64,000 nt of DNA. It comes from Eunapius fragilis. Its lineage: Eukaryota > Porifera > Demospongiae > Spongillida > Spongillidae. The DNA is taken from the NCBI GenBank assembly GCA_963681505.1, contig OY811993.1, forward strand, positions 1,852,850 to 1,916,849, written 5' to 3'. Positions 11,313-23,306 of this stretch are shown piece by piece (the stretch's first letter is position 1; each line of letters begins with the position of its first letter). The notes under the pieces are model-generated. The model was not told the DNA's origin, made no database searches, and worked only from the letters and a program-made list of their open reading frames with translations. A program made the translations under genes and the position numbers.

Positions 11313-11526
11313 GCTGACCCTTAATGCCACCAGTACCAGCCTCATCTCAGACACCTGTACCAGTCTCATCTTGGCCACCAGTGCTAGCCTCATCTCAGCC
11401 ACCTGTACCAGTCTTATTTCAGCCAGTACCAGCCTCATCTACCTGTCATCTCAGCCACCAGTACTAGACTCATTTCAGCCACCAGTACCAGTCTCATCTC
11501 AGCCACCTGTACCCTCATCTCAGCTA
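11313..11526. repeat. Minisatellite, CAGCCACCAGTACCAGTCTCATCT type
   Basis: Roughly eight degenerate units of about 24 bp occur around the words ACCAGTACCAG and CTCATCTCAGCCACC. The serine- and proline-rich frame through it is a by-product of the repeat. Confidence 0.85.
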
Positions 11527-11529
11527 TGA

Positions 11530-12420
11530 ATACCACCCTCATAACTTGTTTGCATTGATAACAGAATTTGAGTGCCATGGGTGAATGTTGTTAATAGAAT
11601 ACCAAGTGTAAATCTGCTGCAAACTCTGTGCATTGATTTGAACGCTTTGGTTTCTTATCAGGTGCCACGAGCAAGCAAACACACACCCTGCATCGCTCCT
11701 GATCTTTGTTAATGTAGTGATGCTCCATTCAAACTGCACCGATTATTCCAAAAATACACACGCCATGTAGGTTGGTAAAACAAAACTGTGGCTTGTTAAA
11801 ATATGCTTCTTGATCTGTGTTGTTAATGTCATAACTCACTGACCCTTAATCCTATTGTTGCTGTCTTTGCTACACACGATCAAGTACCCCCTCTCAATTA
11901 CCGCCTCCATCACGTAGGCGTATAAAAACGATGTGCAGCAATTCGAGTAATGTTGTAAGTTGTGCGTGTTGGAGATTTTCCTTTGTGCGATTATAGAGTA
12001 CAAAAGATCAAATCATCTCAATGCTATGACTTGAAAAAAGTACGAAAGGTGGGTCACAAAAGGTACAATTTATAATGAGCTCTAAAAGTAAATTATTGTA
12101 CACCATTCAAAAGGCATACCGTATTATCTGAATTGTGTCCAGCCACAAACAGCAGTGGGTATATATTATAATATTAAGATTGAGGGTTGATGAATGTCAT
12201 TAATAAAACTTCACTAGCGTCTGGAGGGACAACGGAGAAACGGATCACTTATACTCTTTATCGCAATGGAATGAGAGCACAACAATCTACAGTTCTACGT
12301 TGGTTCTGTGTCATAAAACGGTGTGGTTATAGAGAAACAATTTCCTGTTTCTCATGCCCAGTCCTAAAATAATTCTCCATTGTCGTCGTCTTCTTCGTAG
12401 GAAGGTATAACTCGAGCTAG
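11530..12420. other. No gene seen
   Basis: AT-rich sequence with short frames only. A bare TATAAAA lies near 11921 with no gene attached that I can identify. Confidence 0.5.
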
Positions 12421-12422
12421 GA

Positions 12423-12720
12423 ACTTGACCTCAAGGAGAACCGTGCTGCTAAAAGGTGGCGATATGAAGAGGACCTCTAGGAGAACCATCCTGCTAAAAG
12501 GCGGCGGCGATATGAAGAGGACCTCGAGGAGAACCATGCTGTTAAAAGGCGGCTATATGAACAAGACCTCGAGGAGAACCGTGCTGCTAAAAGGTGGCGA
12601 TATGAAGAGGACCTTAAGGGAAACCGCGCTGCTAACAGGCAGAAATACGAGGACAATTTAGCTGCCAATAAAGCATCTAAAAGGAGTCGGTATTGGAATG
12701 ACCCCGCTGTAAATGTGCTT
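12423..12720 (+). pseudogene. Fragment encoding tandem basic helical repeats
   Basis: About five imperfect direct repeats of about 57-60 bp encode units like RRYEEDLEENRAAKR, ending in SRYWNDPAVN. The repeats are charged, probably helical and in one frame, with one in-frame stop in an early unit. Similar arrays occur at the start of large ORFs in sponge and other marine invertebrate genomes, some of them Helitron-linked; that association is from memory. No helicase or Rep motif is present here, so I call it a coding fragment only. Confidence 0.5.
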
Positions 12721-12830
12721 CCGAGAGGATGCGGTACCACAAGGGTCCCTGAACTACCACTACTACCCAAATGTATGTTATGGCATGTTGTATTAACATT
12801 AAAAACTGTGCATGCAACATTTGTACAGCA

Positions 12831-12914
12831 TAGTCGGGTGGCCCTACTACCGCGTTTGGTCGGGCTTGTCACCCTACTACCTGACCAAACACGGTAGTAG
12901 GGCCCGCCCGACTA
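12831..12914. mobile_element. 84-bp fold-back element with 9-bp target duplication
   Basis: The arms TAGTCGGGTGGCCC and the complementary GGGCCCGCCCGACTA pair over about 35 bp, leaving a loop of roughly 15 bp. The element is flanked on both sides by the exact 9-mer TGTACAGCA. Terminal inverted repeats plus a 9-bp duplication is the signature of Mutator-like elements. At 84 bp it can only be a non-autonomous miniature. Confidence 0.85.
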
Positions 12915-13405
12915 TGTACAGCACGTATCTGCACAAAACCATTCACTTCACATGTAAAGCATGCATGGTGACTCAACTGTGTGTACAGTAGTGTCTATTG
13001 TTTTAATCTGATAAGCTCCCTTATCGATCTACACTGAGCCATGTAGTTCACTTCCTGAGTTCGAACACTATCTATCTATACAACTTAGCTGCATGTAGGC
13101 TACACCTCCACGTTTAGATGGGATCATTTTTACTGGATCAAATTTGACCAATAGATTTTTAGCACAACTGACACATATACACCCCTTCCCTCCCTGTCAT
13201 TTATATGATGGAATTGGAGCAATAGAATTATAGCACAGTCTACAGACGTGTTACGGCTTTGCAAGATATAAAAGTCACTCACCCGCTGAATAGTGCACTT
13301 TGCAAAAAAGAAGTAAAAATTTAATAATACTATGTGGATTCAAAGCTTCGCACTTTGCTTGTAAAAAGAAAGAGGTAATAATTTAATCATATTCTCTGTC
13401 ACGTA

Positions 13406-13713
13406 CATGTAGATGGCAGCTGAAGACCTCAGGTTTTTTCACCAACGAGGGGTCGGAGGAGGAAGAGGATGACTACATTCATCCTCCGACTCCTCTCCCC
13501 TTCACCCCGCCACCTCCTGAAGCAGTGCTGCCTCCACCACCACCAGCGCTGCCCCCCAGCCTGCATGTTCACGCCACCCTGGCCCATGGACAGAACAAGC
13601 ATGGCGAGGAGACCGGGGAGGAGGACGGCCCCGAAGAAGAAGAGAGTGCGGGCGAGGACACATCATCATACATGAATTCTACTAATTCTTATTATTATGA
13701 TAATTCTTATTAA
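13406..13713 (+). CDS. Candidate terminal exon of an unidentified acidic, proline-rich protein
   Basis: A 102-codon frame opens after a possible splice acceptor (TACATGTAG at 13405) and ends at TAA 13711-13713. It reads WQLKTSGFFTNEG, then an acidic run (SEEEEDDY), a proline stretch (LPPPPPALPP), a second acidic block (GEEDGPEEEES) and a Ser/Asn/Tyr-rich tail. It is GC-rich and codon-structured in an otherwise AT-rich area, which argues for real coding. The polypyrimidine tract before the acceptor is weak and I found no upstream exon, so the gene is not identified. Confidence 0.4.
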
Positions 13714-13760
13714 AGATATTTGATTATTGACTGCGATAGGGCGAAAAAAAACGTATGAAA

Positions 13761-14022
13761 CAAGTAAATAAAAACATTCTCGAGAGAGAGTTAGATTGAC
13801 CAATGCTGGTGTAAAAAGCACAGAAACAAGAGTGACAGAAATTTTACTGGAAAAATGAAATATTTAGCACGCTCACAATATGACAGCGCATGCCTGAGTA
13901 ATGGGCTAAACATAGGCCTATTTGAATTTTTCTGTCACTCTTGTTTCCGTGCTTTTTACACCACTATTGGTCAATCCTATATACCAACAACTCTCTCGTT
14001 AGAGAATGTTTTTATTTACTTG
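13761..14022. mobile_element. MITE-like inverted-repeat element, CAAGTAAATAAAAA family
   Basis: The element begins CAAGTAAATAAAAACATTCT and ends with the complement, with arms of about 85-95 bp. The arms also share a GGTGTAAAAAGCAC...GAAACAAGAG segment. The element at 36802-37140 has the same ends and the same internal segment, so these are two members of one family. I see no clear target duplication and no ORF, so it is non-autonomous. Confidence 0.8.
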
Positions 14023-14029
14023 TATACTG

Positions 14030-14598
14030 TATTGTTTGAATGGATTATGCAATACATTTACAGTTCTAAATAAAAGGTAATTGATATTACATGTATTGTG
14101 CTACAATCAACCTAGAGTAACTCTGCTTAGCAAAGCCCTTGCATTAGCTCTGACCAGCGTCATGTTCAGCCTCACATATATGCTTGACAGTGCTTCTGTC
14201 TGGGTACTGAAGACTTCACAGAAAGTCTGGTGGCCAATCGAGCAAACGTATGCTGTGCCTCATCTCATGCTTCATATACCTCCACAGCCATTGGGACACA
14301 TACCCAGTTGAGCTCAACTGTGTACTTCTGATCATTGTTGGCATGCTTCCTTTCTTCTGCTGAGAGGGCAGCTGACCCTGCTGTGGTACCTGCTTCAACA
14401 ATATGGGTTGAACCAAGCGGTGAGACCACAGTAAAGCCAAGGGCTGCAGGTTTGGAGCAAACCCAATTTGGCAGAAGAACATCAGCAGGTCTAGCCCACT
14501 TCTAGATGTATAATTCTTTTCAAGCCAGTAATACACCTTATATTGTTATTTCCTATCATATATGATTGAAATTCTTGGCTTGATTGTACTGCTGATCT
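14030..14598. other. No recognisable gene
   Basis: Opposed frames of 76 and 106 codons overlap between 14081 and 14536 without domains. Neither shows splice or codon evidence that I trust. Confidence 0.45.
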
Positions 14599-14753
14599 AC
14601 TTATCTCGGCCCGATCCTAGAAAGACTTGTTCTATAAGCCGGTATCGTTAAATGCCACTAGGTCCCTTCCATGACCGAACGGCAAAAACGTTTTTTGCTG
14701 TCCACCTGGGTGTCCAATGGTACCCCCGGGTGGACACTCAGGACAATAGACAT
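14599..14753 (+). repeat. 155-bp dispersed repeat, copy 1
   Basis: This is a direct copy of 15412-15566, starting ACTTATCTCGGCCCG and ending GGACAATAGACAT. Both copies contain a short palindrome around the words GTGTCCA and TGGACAC. The family is unknown. Confidence 0.88.
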
Positions 14754-14814
14754 TAAACTGAGACATACGTTGAAACTAACAGCAGTGCCTGATCATATAC
14801 TCATTCGCTCACTT

Positions 14815-14945
14815 ACTTACTTGCACATGCTCACACTTAATCACTCCTTCAATATGCACTCTCACTCATATACTCACACATACACTGCCCATGCTCCACC
14901 ATTCATCACAAGTACACACATCTCACACTCTCACACAAACCAATG
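14815..14945. repeat. Degenerate ACTCACA/TCACAC-rich simple sequence
   Basis: Loose repeats of CACTCAC- and CACACA-like words. Not coding. Confidence 0.5.
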
Positions 14946-15106
14946 TAATGGAAGCTGATGTGTCTTTTTTCACTAGACTGTACATGTAAATGTTGCAAAT
15001 TTCACCTTGATGCAGCTTCCATTTAATAGGAGTTAGTGTCAATAAAAAATGAATATTTATGCATGAATGACTATATACAATTTTAACCACTCAGTACTGC
15101 GTCAGT

Positions 15107-15302
15107 GATTGAGAGCTTTCAGCTGTCTGTTTAGGCCTATGTTTAAAGGACATATATGCTGTACATGACCTTTTAAACATAGGCCTAAACGACAGCTGAA
15201 GTACATGACCTTTTAAACATATGCCTAAACAAAGGTCATGTACAGTATATATGTCCTTTTAAACATAGGCCTAAACAGACAACTGAAAGCTCTCAATCAC
15301 TT
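15107..15302. mobile_element. Fold-back element with TGATTGAGAGCTTTCAG ends
   Basis: The outer arms (about 15107-15180 and 15230-15302) are complementary. Between them are two further copies of the word CCTTTTAAACATAGGCCTAAA in alternating orientation, so the structure is a nested palindrome. The ends read GTGATTGAGAGC and GCTCTCAATCAC. It looks like a non-autonomous inverted-repeat transposon; no target duplication is clear. Confidence 0.8.
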
Positions 15303-15411
15303 TTAGTTGACAAACACTAGTCCAGAGAAACAGCTATTTTACTATCTGTATGAACGTTGGCATGTCCGCTAGCACGGCTCGTTTTACAGGTATCTAAAGA
15401 ATTTAAGCCTT

Positions 15412-15566
15412 ACTTATCTCGGCCCGATCCTAGAAAGACATGTTCTATAAGCCGGTACCGTTAAATGCCACTAGGTCCCTCCCATGACCGAACGGCAAAA
15501 ACTTTTTTTGCTCTCCACCCTGGTGTCCAATTGTACCCCCGGGTGGACACTCAGGACAATAGACAT
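15412..15566 (+). repeat. 155-bp dispersed repeat, copy 2
   Basis: About 95% identical to 14599-14753 and in the same orientation, 813 bp downstream. It is followed by a run of A, which could be a short tail, but copy 1 lacks one. The fold-back element at 15107 lies between the copies. Confidence 0.88.
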
Positions 15567-15913
15567 AAAAAAAACTCGAAAAGGCATACAATCGAATTAA
15601 AAACTAATTAGCAACTTCACGGAGTGCACGCTCAAGTCTCCGTACAAATTATGGCTCACGTGCGTCGTTTCCAATCCCTCTCCTAAACTATCTATGGTTC
15701 AATCGTGTATCGCTTTAACGTTCAATCCTATATCGCACACGAAGCGCAAGCACTCAAGTTGTCAGTCTCAAGCAAGCTATGCACGTAAAGGCACCATCCG
15801 CATCTGCAGTAGCTCAGTTTGAGGTGATTAACGCGATGCTGCTTCTTTTCTGATCACCTCATTTCTGCTACGTGACTATGTCACTCATCCATAATACTGG
15901 ACAGGTGACCCTC

Positions 15914-16196
15914 TAACATGTTCCACACAAACAGAGTGATGGCCTGGTAAGACAGAGGCATGCACATGCACACTAAAGGTCTATGTGACATTGTTATGTA
16001 GTTCATCGCTCTCTGTTTGTGTGGAACATGCATGGTCATGACATGTAAAATATTAAGAATGGGTGATCTAGTCATGGTCCTCAAAGGGGAGGGCCAAGGA
16101 CACACAAAGTGCATAACAATGTCAGACAGACCTAGTGAGATGTTTGTATACCTCTGTCTTACCAGTCGATCGCTCTGTTTCTGTGAACATGATATA
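15914..16196. mobile_element. Imperfect inverted repeat around ACAAACAGAG...GGTAAGACAGAGG
   Basis: The left arm (about 15914-16000) and right arm (about 16110-16196) are complementary at about 80%, sharing GGTAAGACAGAGG and TGACATTGTTATG. A third copy of the word TGTTTGTGTGGAACATG lies inside at 16013. This is a decayed fold-back element. Confidence 0.75.
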
Positions 16197-16199
16197 GCG

Positions 16200-18340
16200 G
16201 GTCATGAATGATGTAAGTTCCAATATAATTGCACGTGATATAAATTTTAGTTTTGCTCCTAACCTACTTTACTGATGAAATTTTATCCCCTTTTCCCAAT
16301 TGCGTTGGTACTAATTTTGTAAGAACATATTTGGGCTTGATGCTTTGCTTATGCTATCAGCACTTTGTTGACTTGCCAGACCACCTGGAAGCCAAGGTTT
16401 GCATGTTATCATATAAGTGCAGTTATATACGCATGCAATGTTTTGATGCACTAAGATCCAAGGAAACAAGCTAAAGCCATATTCCAGATATCAGCTTCTG
16501 AAAACAGACATATTTTCTCTGCTGTCTAAAGGTTGGATTGATTCTCGAGTAAGTTCTCTAGATCGTTTAGCAAGGCTCATTCTTGAATGCTCTCAATTAT
16601 AGGCAATTATGGTACACATGCACGGAGCTTCTGAAAACACCATTGTCAAGTGTAATCTAATTAATTTGCACCAGTTCTGAAATAACTTTGAATTCATTGT
16701 GTTGTAACCGAAGGCTGGGGAGAAAAGTTATGTGCTTTGATCTTTACACTGATTTCAGTGTCGTAACTCTTTCTAATGTAAATATGAAAAGCAATCATTA
16801 TGATATAAAACTACAAGGGAGCAAACATTTTGATGTATGATGTGCTGCTGTTCCCTGTGCACTAGACCAAACTCTGATGTTTAATGATTGGTAAAAAAAA
16901 ATAGTTCAGATGTGTTGTCATGCATTTGGTGTATCCTGACATGCAGGTGGTCCACCCTCACCAGAAAATTATAGATTGCTTTGACCCATTGCATATGGAT
17001 TGATGGTGTGATAATTTGTATAGTAAATTTACAAACATAAGGCACTGATACAATGACTCAAAAGTATGCACTTCTAGTGTTAACCATCATGAAATATGAA
17101 GAATTGAGCTCATACTTTGAGACAATGGTTCACCCGCTCAAGCAACGTCATTTAATTGCGGGCTTTTTTATGTTTCGTATCGTAACAAAAAATAGTATTC
17201 TATTTTCCAGCAGTTTTATATCATGCAGCTCGATTACAGGCTGAAGGTTTACCATATCCTTGTATCATAGAAAGGAAATGATGAATGCATTCAGACATTT
17301 AATACTTATGAGCTATCTGAAGGAATGCAATTCTCATTGCAAGGAAGCTCTTTCTGCAGTTCTGCATGGAAGGATACTCTGAAGGAACTAATAGTCTAGA
17401 ATAACAATGATCTTAAAGAGGTACTTGCGCCCTTAATTTTCTAACTATACACATTCGCAGGCTGATGATGATGATGATGATGATGATAGTAGTGATAGTG
17501 TTGTCGTGGTTGAGAAAAAGTGTTTTGAAGTGATGGTATGTGAGCCATTGTAGTATGAGAAAAAAACGTTTCATAGTATTAAACTTCAGAACAAGACTCT
17601 GCTGTATCAGATCATTCTGATGACAGCAGTGCAAGTGATTGCGAGTGCACAAACGATTCTTCAATACCTTTCTCATTCCAACCTACATTAATATTCCTGA
17701 TCCTCACGACATCACTGCTCTTAAATGGGGCCGAGATAATTACAGTAGTTTATATCCATCATGCCAATACAGGTGAGATGAATAAGCATAATTATCAAGT
17801 TATAATCGCAAGGGTACACGGGAGTTCATGCATAAGAAGTGTAGTAGTAGTAATGATGAACGTTCAAACTATTCCTCCTCCCCCCCCCCCCCCCTATTCC
17901 CCCACCCCCATCCTATTCTGCACATACTAAATTCACATACGAAACTCACCGAAACATTAGAGTCACTATCAGTATATGTTTACACCATCATAGTGTCTAA
18001 TTGATGCGCATCTAGTTCTCCAGTGACGATCTACGGGTAGTTTCAAGTAGCTAAATAGGCCATAGTGACACGTTTTCCATCTGTCATATGGTACTAAACA
18101 GCTTAGTTTCAAAACAGGTCTTTCAAGCTTGTGTCTCGTGAGCTGATGACTATTATTCCAAGTGCATGTGACCTGAGTTAAGTTAAGTTACAGCTACAGA
18201 TCACTAACTTTAATTATAAAATATTTTACCATAATTTAGCAATAACATAATACACTAAATAGTAAATAAAGCACGTTCAAAATATACACAAATGAAACCA
18301 ACAAATAATAAATAAAAATGATTAAGAGATAAACGATAAA
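16200..18340. other. No gene seen; GAT microsatellite and C run
   Basis: There is a (GAT)n run at about 17461-17487 and a poly-C run at about 17880-17894. Otherwise the sequence is AT-rich with short frames. Confidence 0.5.
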
Positions 18341-18343
18341 GAT

Positions 18344-18914
18344 TTAAAGCATGACATTCAGGTAAAGATTGTGGGCAACCCTGCTCCATTTTTCGTACCA
18401 ATTGCACTCCTCCATTTTGTGCGTGAGCCCCTCAGATTGAGGTTTGTTGCTCTGAGAATAGCAAGCGAATGAGAGTCGCGCTCTCATCCATCCTATTATT
18501 TCACTGTTGGATTTGTCCCACTTATGGGCACGTTTCTGAGCAAGTAGTTTGACAAAAAAAATTTGCTTCTCGACCCAGGACTCCATCAACTGACACAACA
18601 AGAGGTGTGAAGTAGGCTCAGCGAAGAGCTGCTGCTTCTGAGTATTTCTTCTTCTTTTCTTCCTCAGCTGAAGAGAGAACTGCAGTAACAACTCGTTGTG
18701 AGTGCGACGGGGCATCAGTGTCTGTGACACGTACATCAAACAATGCCACGGTCTGGGGCTGCCATACACCTCTGATACTCAGATCAGTTATTAGGGAGGG
18801 TACAACACCATCTGCATCATTTGCCTCTTGCACAATTGGTTCTTTTACAACTTCCATGTAAACAAGCGATGCTAGGTCGCCAATAACATCTCTAACTTCA
18901 TTGTGACGTTGCAT
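18344..18914 (-). pseudogene. Fragment of a repeat-family ORF, possible endonuclease-like domain
   Basis: Reading from 18914, the minus strand gives RHNEVRDVIGDLASLVYMEV, then VKEPIVQEA, LITDLSIRGVWQPQ and ALFDVRVTDTDA, then an EEEKKKKYSEA helix. In a second frame it continues with SWVEKQIFFVKLLAQKRAHKW and GWMRARLSFA. I recall this arrangement from many near-identical ORFs in cnidarian and sponge genomes, often beside reverse transcriptases. D...FDVRV could be a PD-(D/E)XK-like core. It is broken by at least one frame change and has no start region. The assignment is inference. Confidence 0.45.
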
Positions 18915-19399
18915 TACTAGACCTCCCTTCTTTTAGCCAAGAGCATGTTCCAAACTGGTTGCAGCTCTACATCCGTCGCTTCTTTTAAGAATAAATTATG
19001 TGTGGTAGAAATTAAAATTTTGTCTTGATTTTAGTTTTAGGATGCTTTAAGCTGAATTAATGCAAAATACATATTATAACCAGTACAATTTTTAGTATAT
19101 ACTAAACGTGTTTAAAATTCTATTTGAAAAAAATACCAAGATGTCCTTTGATGTATGGGCCATTTCTCGTTATGACAATATTACAATCGCACGCGCTGCA
19201 TGTGGTACAAAGAGGACAGCACGAGCGGCCCAGCTTACAGATCCAGATCCACATCTCTATTGTGAACTCAGTTGTAACGTGGACTTGGCGGAACCTTTCT
19301 CGGAAGGCGAATCAGATGGCTCGGAGAACTAGCTGACGGATGAAATGCTTGGACAATGCATTGTTGAAACTGTAACAGTTGTGCACGCGCATGTGATTT

Positions 19400-19950
19400 G
19401 CGCCCAAATCTAGTATAGAAAATTGATTTGATTTGCTATTCGATTTAAATTTAGAATCGCATGCCAAATCGGTCGCTGATTGCTCGTTAGATATTTCAGA
19501 TGAATTTTGCATGAAATCATATCCAAACCCTATGAAATATCCTATTTGATTTATCAATGGATTATAGATTAATGATTCTGAGTATTTATCAGATATAAAA
19601 TCAAAGACGGATTCATCATTGGATTCACGAACGATTTATCATCTGGATGTCTATTCAATCCGATATGATTTAATGCATGATTTGTATGAACAAATCTCGT
19701 GATAAATCTTTTTGGCGTTTTTTTTCCCTGTGACCAATCATGCGGTGAGCTTCGCGATGATACATATCACACCAAAAAATGCCCGCGAATCATTCTTTGA
19801 TTTCATAAATCACTTGTAAAATTAGAGATAATATATTGATGGTAAAATCATCGCATGATTAATTCAGTATATTATCTCTGATTAATTGAACAGTACTCTT
19901 TCACAGGTGTGCTCAATCAACTGTAAAATCAAAAATTGATGTGACGCCTA
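19400..19950. repeat. AT-rich GATTTGAT-word region with dispersed repeat
   Basis: Many GATTTGAT, AAATCAT and GATAAAT words occur. The end (about 19880-19945, with GAACAGTACTCTT and CAGGTGTGCTCAATCA) recurs at about 32245-32310, so at least the right part is a dispersed repeat. Confidence 0.65.
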
Positions 19951-22460
19951 TGTATCGACCTCACGTTGGCAAACCTGAACCTAGCAGTCCTGATCGATTC
20001 GAAGGAAGGCCTGAGTTGCCTACGGTTGAAAGTAAGCCAATAGGAGTGTTGGCTGTAATAGTATAATGGCATCGGCACCAGGATTAGACACTAGATTCGA
20101 CAACGATAGAAGGAGACCTGTTGAGCAATCCATATCAACGGCCTTCGTTAACGAAGTCACGTGAGCAAACCCAGTCTTTCAACTTGGCCCAGATGCTACT
20201 CACTACACTGCTCCATGTGAAGAGTTCGGTGACTGATAGTAGGAGATTTAATTTTATTCACCCCATACAACGCACCCTTCCGATATACGAATGAATACAA
20301 ACGTCCGCGAATCTGACACAATATCACTAGGCAACCGCAGAGGTTTTTACTCCGGATGTGACGTTTATCACATATTCGATCTTTCATGCCGCTGACCGAA
20401 CCTGCATATGCCATCACTAACATTACAAATATATAACTTCCATTAATAACTGGAGTCATTGGCTGGTTGTGGTGCCAGGATTGGTTCTGGCAAAGGGGGC
20501 CAGGCTGGTTGGGCAGAGACCCGAACTGGTAATGGAGTTGTGGAACCAGCAGCACCATGTTAGTAAAAACAGTGTCAAGTCCAACTCTGCAACCACATGC
20601 AGTGTTCACATTTCAGTTGGCTATACAACATGAATTCACTATACCATATGTCTGCATTGAAAACCATACAGATACATACAGGAGTTGCATGTTATATGTA
20701 ATGTCAAATGCAATGCATGGACATTGAAGCCTTACATTTTCTACGACGCCAATGTCTGATATGTAAAAAACAGTCCATGCACAACTATAACAAAGTGATC
20801 AAACGTTCGACATAGTCTCTTGCACGAATAACTTTAAAATGTATAACAGAGCCACTTTGAAAACATCAAAATTATAAAGTTCATCCCATCTAAATCTATG
20901 CTCCGTTGGAGCCTGAAAATTCCTGAGTTTGTACACACTTGCCAATGACTTCATAAACTACCGCGAGAAGTGTGGGGAACTGACCTCCGTTTGGGCCTGT
21001 GGGTATCTGACCTTCCTAAGCTCTCCTTGGTTTGTATTGCCGTACGACCTAGGCCGCGATAAAACGTACGGGTATAGGTAGACATAAAATGTATGGTATG
21101 GGTAGACATAGGTTTGAGAGAAATTTACATTTTCCGTGTGTTCGACTTGCCAAGCCCATGTACAATTCTTCTGAAAGTAAGTTTTCATGTCATTATTGTA
21201 ATTCTCCGTACATGTATGTATTGCTTGATCCTAAAAATTTTTCTTCATGTGAATTTGGTTCACTTGAATTTATATACATAAGAATTAAATTTTGACAATG
21301 CAGATTTGTTACATAAGTGTTTGCCAATACATTTTTTGGTTTCAATACAGTCTTTGATAGTAAACAAATCGCCTATCGTTATAGCTAAATTTCTCTTTCT
21401 AAATTGTTACGAATCGTGGTGTATAAGAAGAGTGGCCGTCCCCCATCATAGGAAAGCTATCGCTAAGGCAACGGAGCCATTTTCAATGAGCGGCATTAAC
21501 GTTATGTTTAAAAGGTGTTTTGTTGTTGAAAGCGAAAACGGTCTTTTCAGAACCAAATCACTCCTACCATGCGGAGAAAGGCTAGCCAAGCAGCATGGAA
21601 CCCGATTTGTGTAAAAAAATATCCGAGGGAAGACCCGCGAACAGCAATATAGCAAAACGGTCCATACAGCGAGCCAGCAAGTTTATACAAGTTTATATGT
21701 TTACTTCTTTTCATCCAACCAAAAGAAATCTAGAGGTAATGTAACCATCCGCAGCTTTTATTTCCATCGGCAGTTTGAATGTAAATATCTTTCATCTGGC
21801 ACATTTGCATTTTGTTCTCGGTCCGTTATTACAAATAGACAATTGGTATTATAATATCTTAGTACTGTTACAGTTGTTTTTTTTTTTACATTAAAACACG
21901 TACTGGTTATACAGCTTATCAATAATCTATGCAATGTTTGGTCATTTTAAAAGACACTGGTGCAATGGCTGAACAAACAACATCATGATTACTGTATTCA
22001 ATGACAATGAAATTATAACGTAAGATAGTAATTTTCTAAAATCTAATTTAACAAAGTTGTAATAATGATATTGCTGGTCCTGGTCGAATTCCTGTCACCA
22101 TCCTAATATGGATGCTATCCTGATTTATGTCGTGGGACATGCTAAACTAAGCCAGCATCCACGTTTCACTTACCCTTTTAAAACATTTCTTTTCCATCAC
22201 AATATTCCTGTATCAACAGGCACTGATTGCAGGAGAACCTCAGCTCTGCAGAGGGTTCCAGTTGCACATGGGGGGTGGGGGGGGGGGGGGAACTTTTGTT
22301 CTTCACAATAAAGCAGCCTGCCATTTTGAGTTCAAACTGGTAACAGGATTTGGTGCTGCCAAACCTATATTTCAACCACTAAAGTATTAGCTGACCATCC
22401 CCATCTTGAATCTAACCTATAATTTTTCAACAAAAATAAACTGAGTGTGGTTTATATTTT
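19950..22460. other. No gene seen
   Basis: Short frames on both strands with no domain. A poly-G run lies at 22270-22290. Upstream exons of the gene starting at 22464 could hide here or lie further left, but I could not identify them. Confidence 0.45.
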
Positions 22461-22463
22461 CAG

Positions 22464-23306
22464 AATTCGGCCATCCTTAAAGAAGCAATGCTGGAGATAA
22501 AAACTTTTTTACATATGTCATCATCAAAGAGTGCAAGACCTTCACTGATCAAAGATTATGGAGTTGATCTAGTAAGGTACACATGATGATTGTAACTTTG
22601 CACATTTTTCATTTGAATTGGCAGTGCATACTAACAGCGTACGTGCACATACTACCAAAATTACATACAATATAATTCTCACCTCATCAGAGGGGTGAGA
22701 TAGCCAGGCAATGTTGTGTTAATCTAGAGTTGTTTATCTTACTTCATCATCCCTTCTCTCCCACTCCATTCCCTCTCCCTCCTCCATACTCTCCAGAGTG
22801 TTCACCTACAGAACACCAGCAGCCATTCAGGATAAGATGGACCAGTTCATTGGCACAGGTAATCCCTCGGCCATATGAGTGAGCCATAGAAGGGCATTTG
22901 GCCTTGCTTGGGACCCTAGTGAGGTGGGTGTGGTTAACTCTAGGAGGTGGGTGTGGTTACATTTATCGCGATGGTGTGTGATTATCTTAGCATGGCTTTG
23001 TGACAAGAGCTCATGGATCTATTTCACCTTTTATTTTTGTTTGTTAACTATTTTATTTTATACACGGTGTCTATGAGTGTTAAAAGCAGTACTGGGAGAG
23101 AGTCACAGCGAAGATGTGTGTGGTTGTCTGATATGTGTGGTGTATGTGTAATGTGTGGGTATGTGATGTTTAATGTACTGTGATGTGGGTGTGATATAAT
23201 CATTGCATCACACACATCACATCACAATATGTGTGCATGCGCATACTGGACCACGTGTGAATGGTAATAACTTCTCTTCTAATTAGAAGGAAAGCACTAC
23301 AAGTAA
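22464..23306 (+). CDS. Last three coding exons of an unidentified conserved-looking gene
   Basis: Three exons join in phase with clean GT-AG sites: 22464-22576, 22797-22858 and 23287-23306 (stop). The first acceptor is TTTATATTTTCAG and the second lies in a long pyrimidine tract ending CTCCAG. The peptide reads ILKEAMLEIKTFLHM, then SLIKDYGVDLVRVFTYR, then TPAAIQDKMDQFIGTEGKHYK with a stop. It is soluble and helical, with no membrane segment. I do not recognise the protein. Upstream exons were not found. A further donor (GGCCTG|GTAAGT at 23351) after the stop suggests an intron in the 3' UTR or an alternative end. Confidence 0.6.

Noticed and set aside
12477-12872. 131-codon minus-strand frame over the helical repeats
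   Set aside because: Antisense shadow of the plus-strand repeats, which give the more protein-like sequence.
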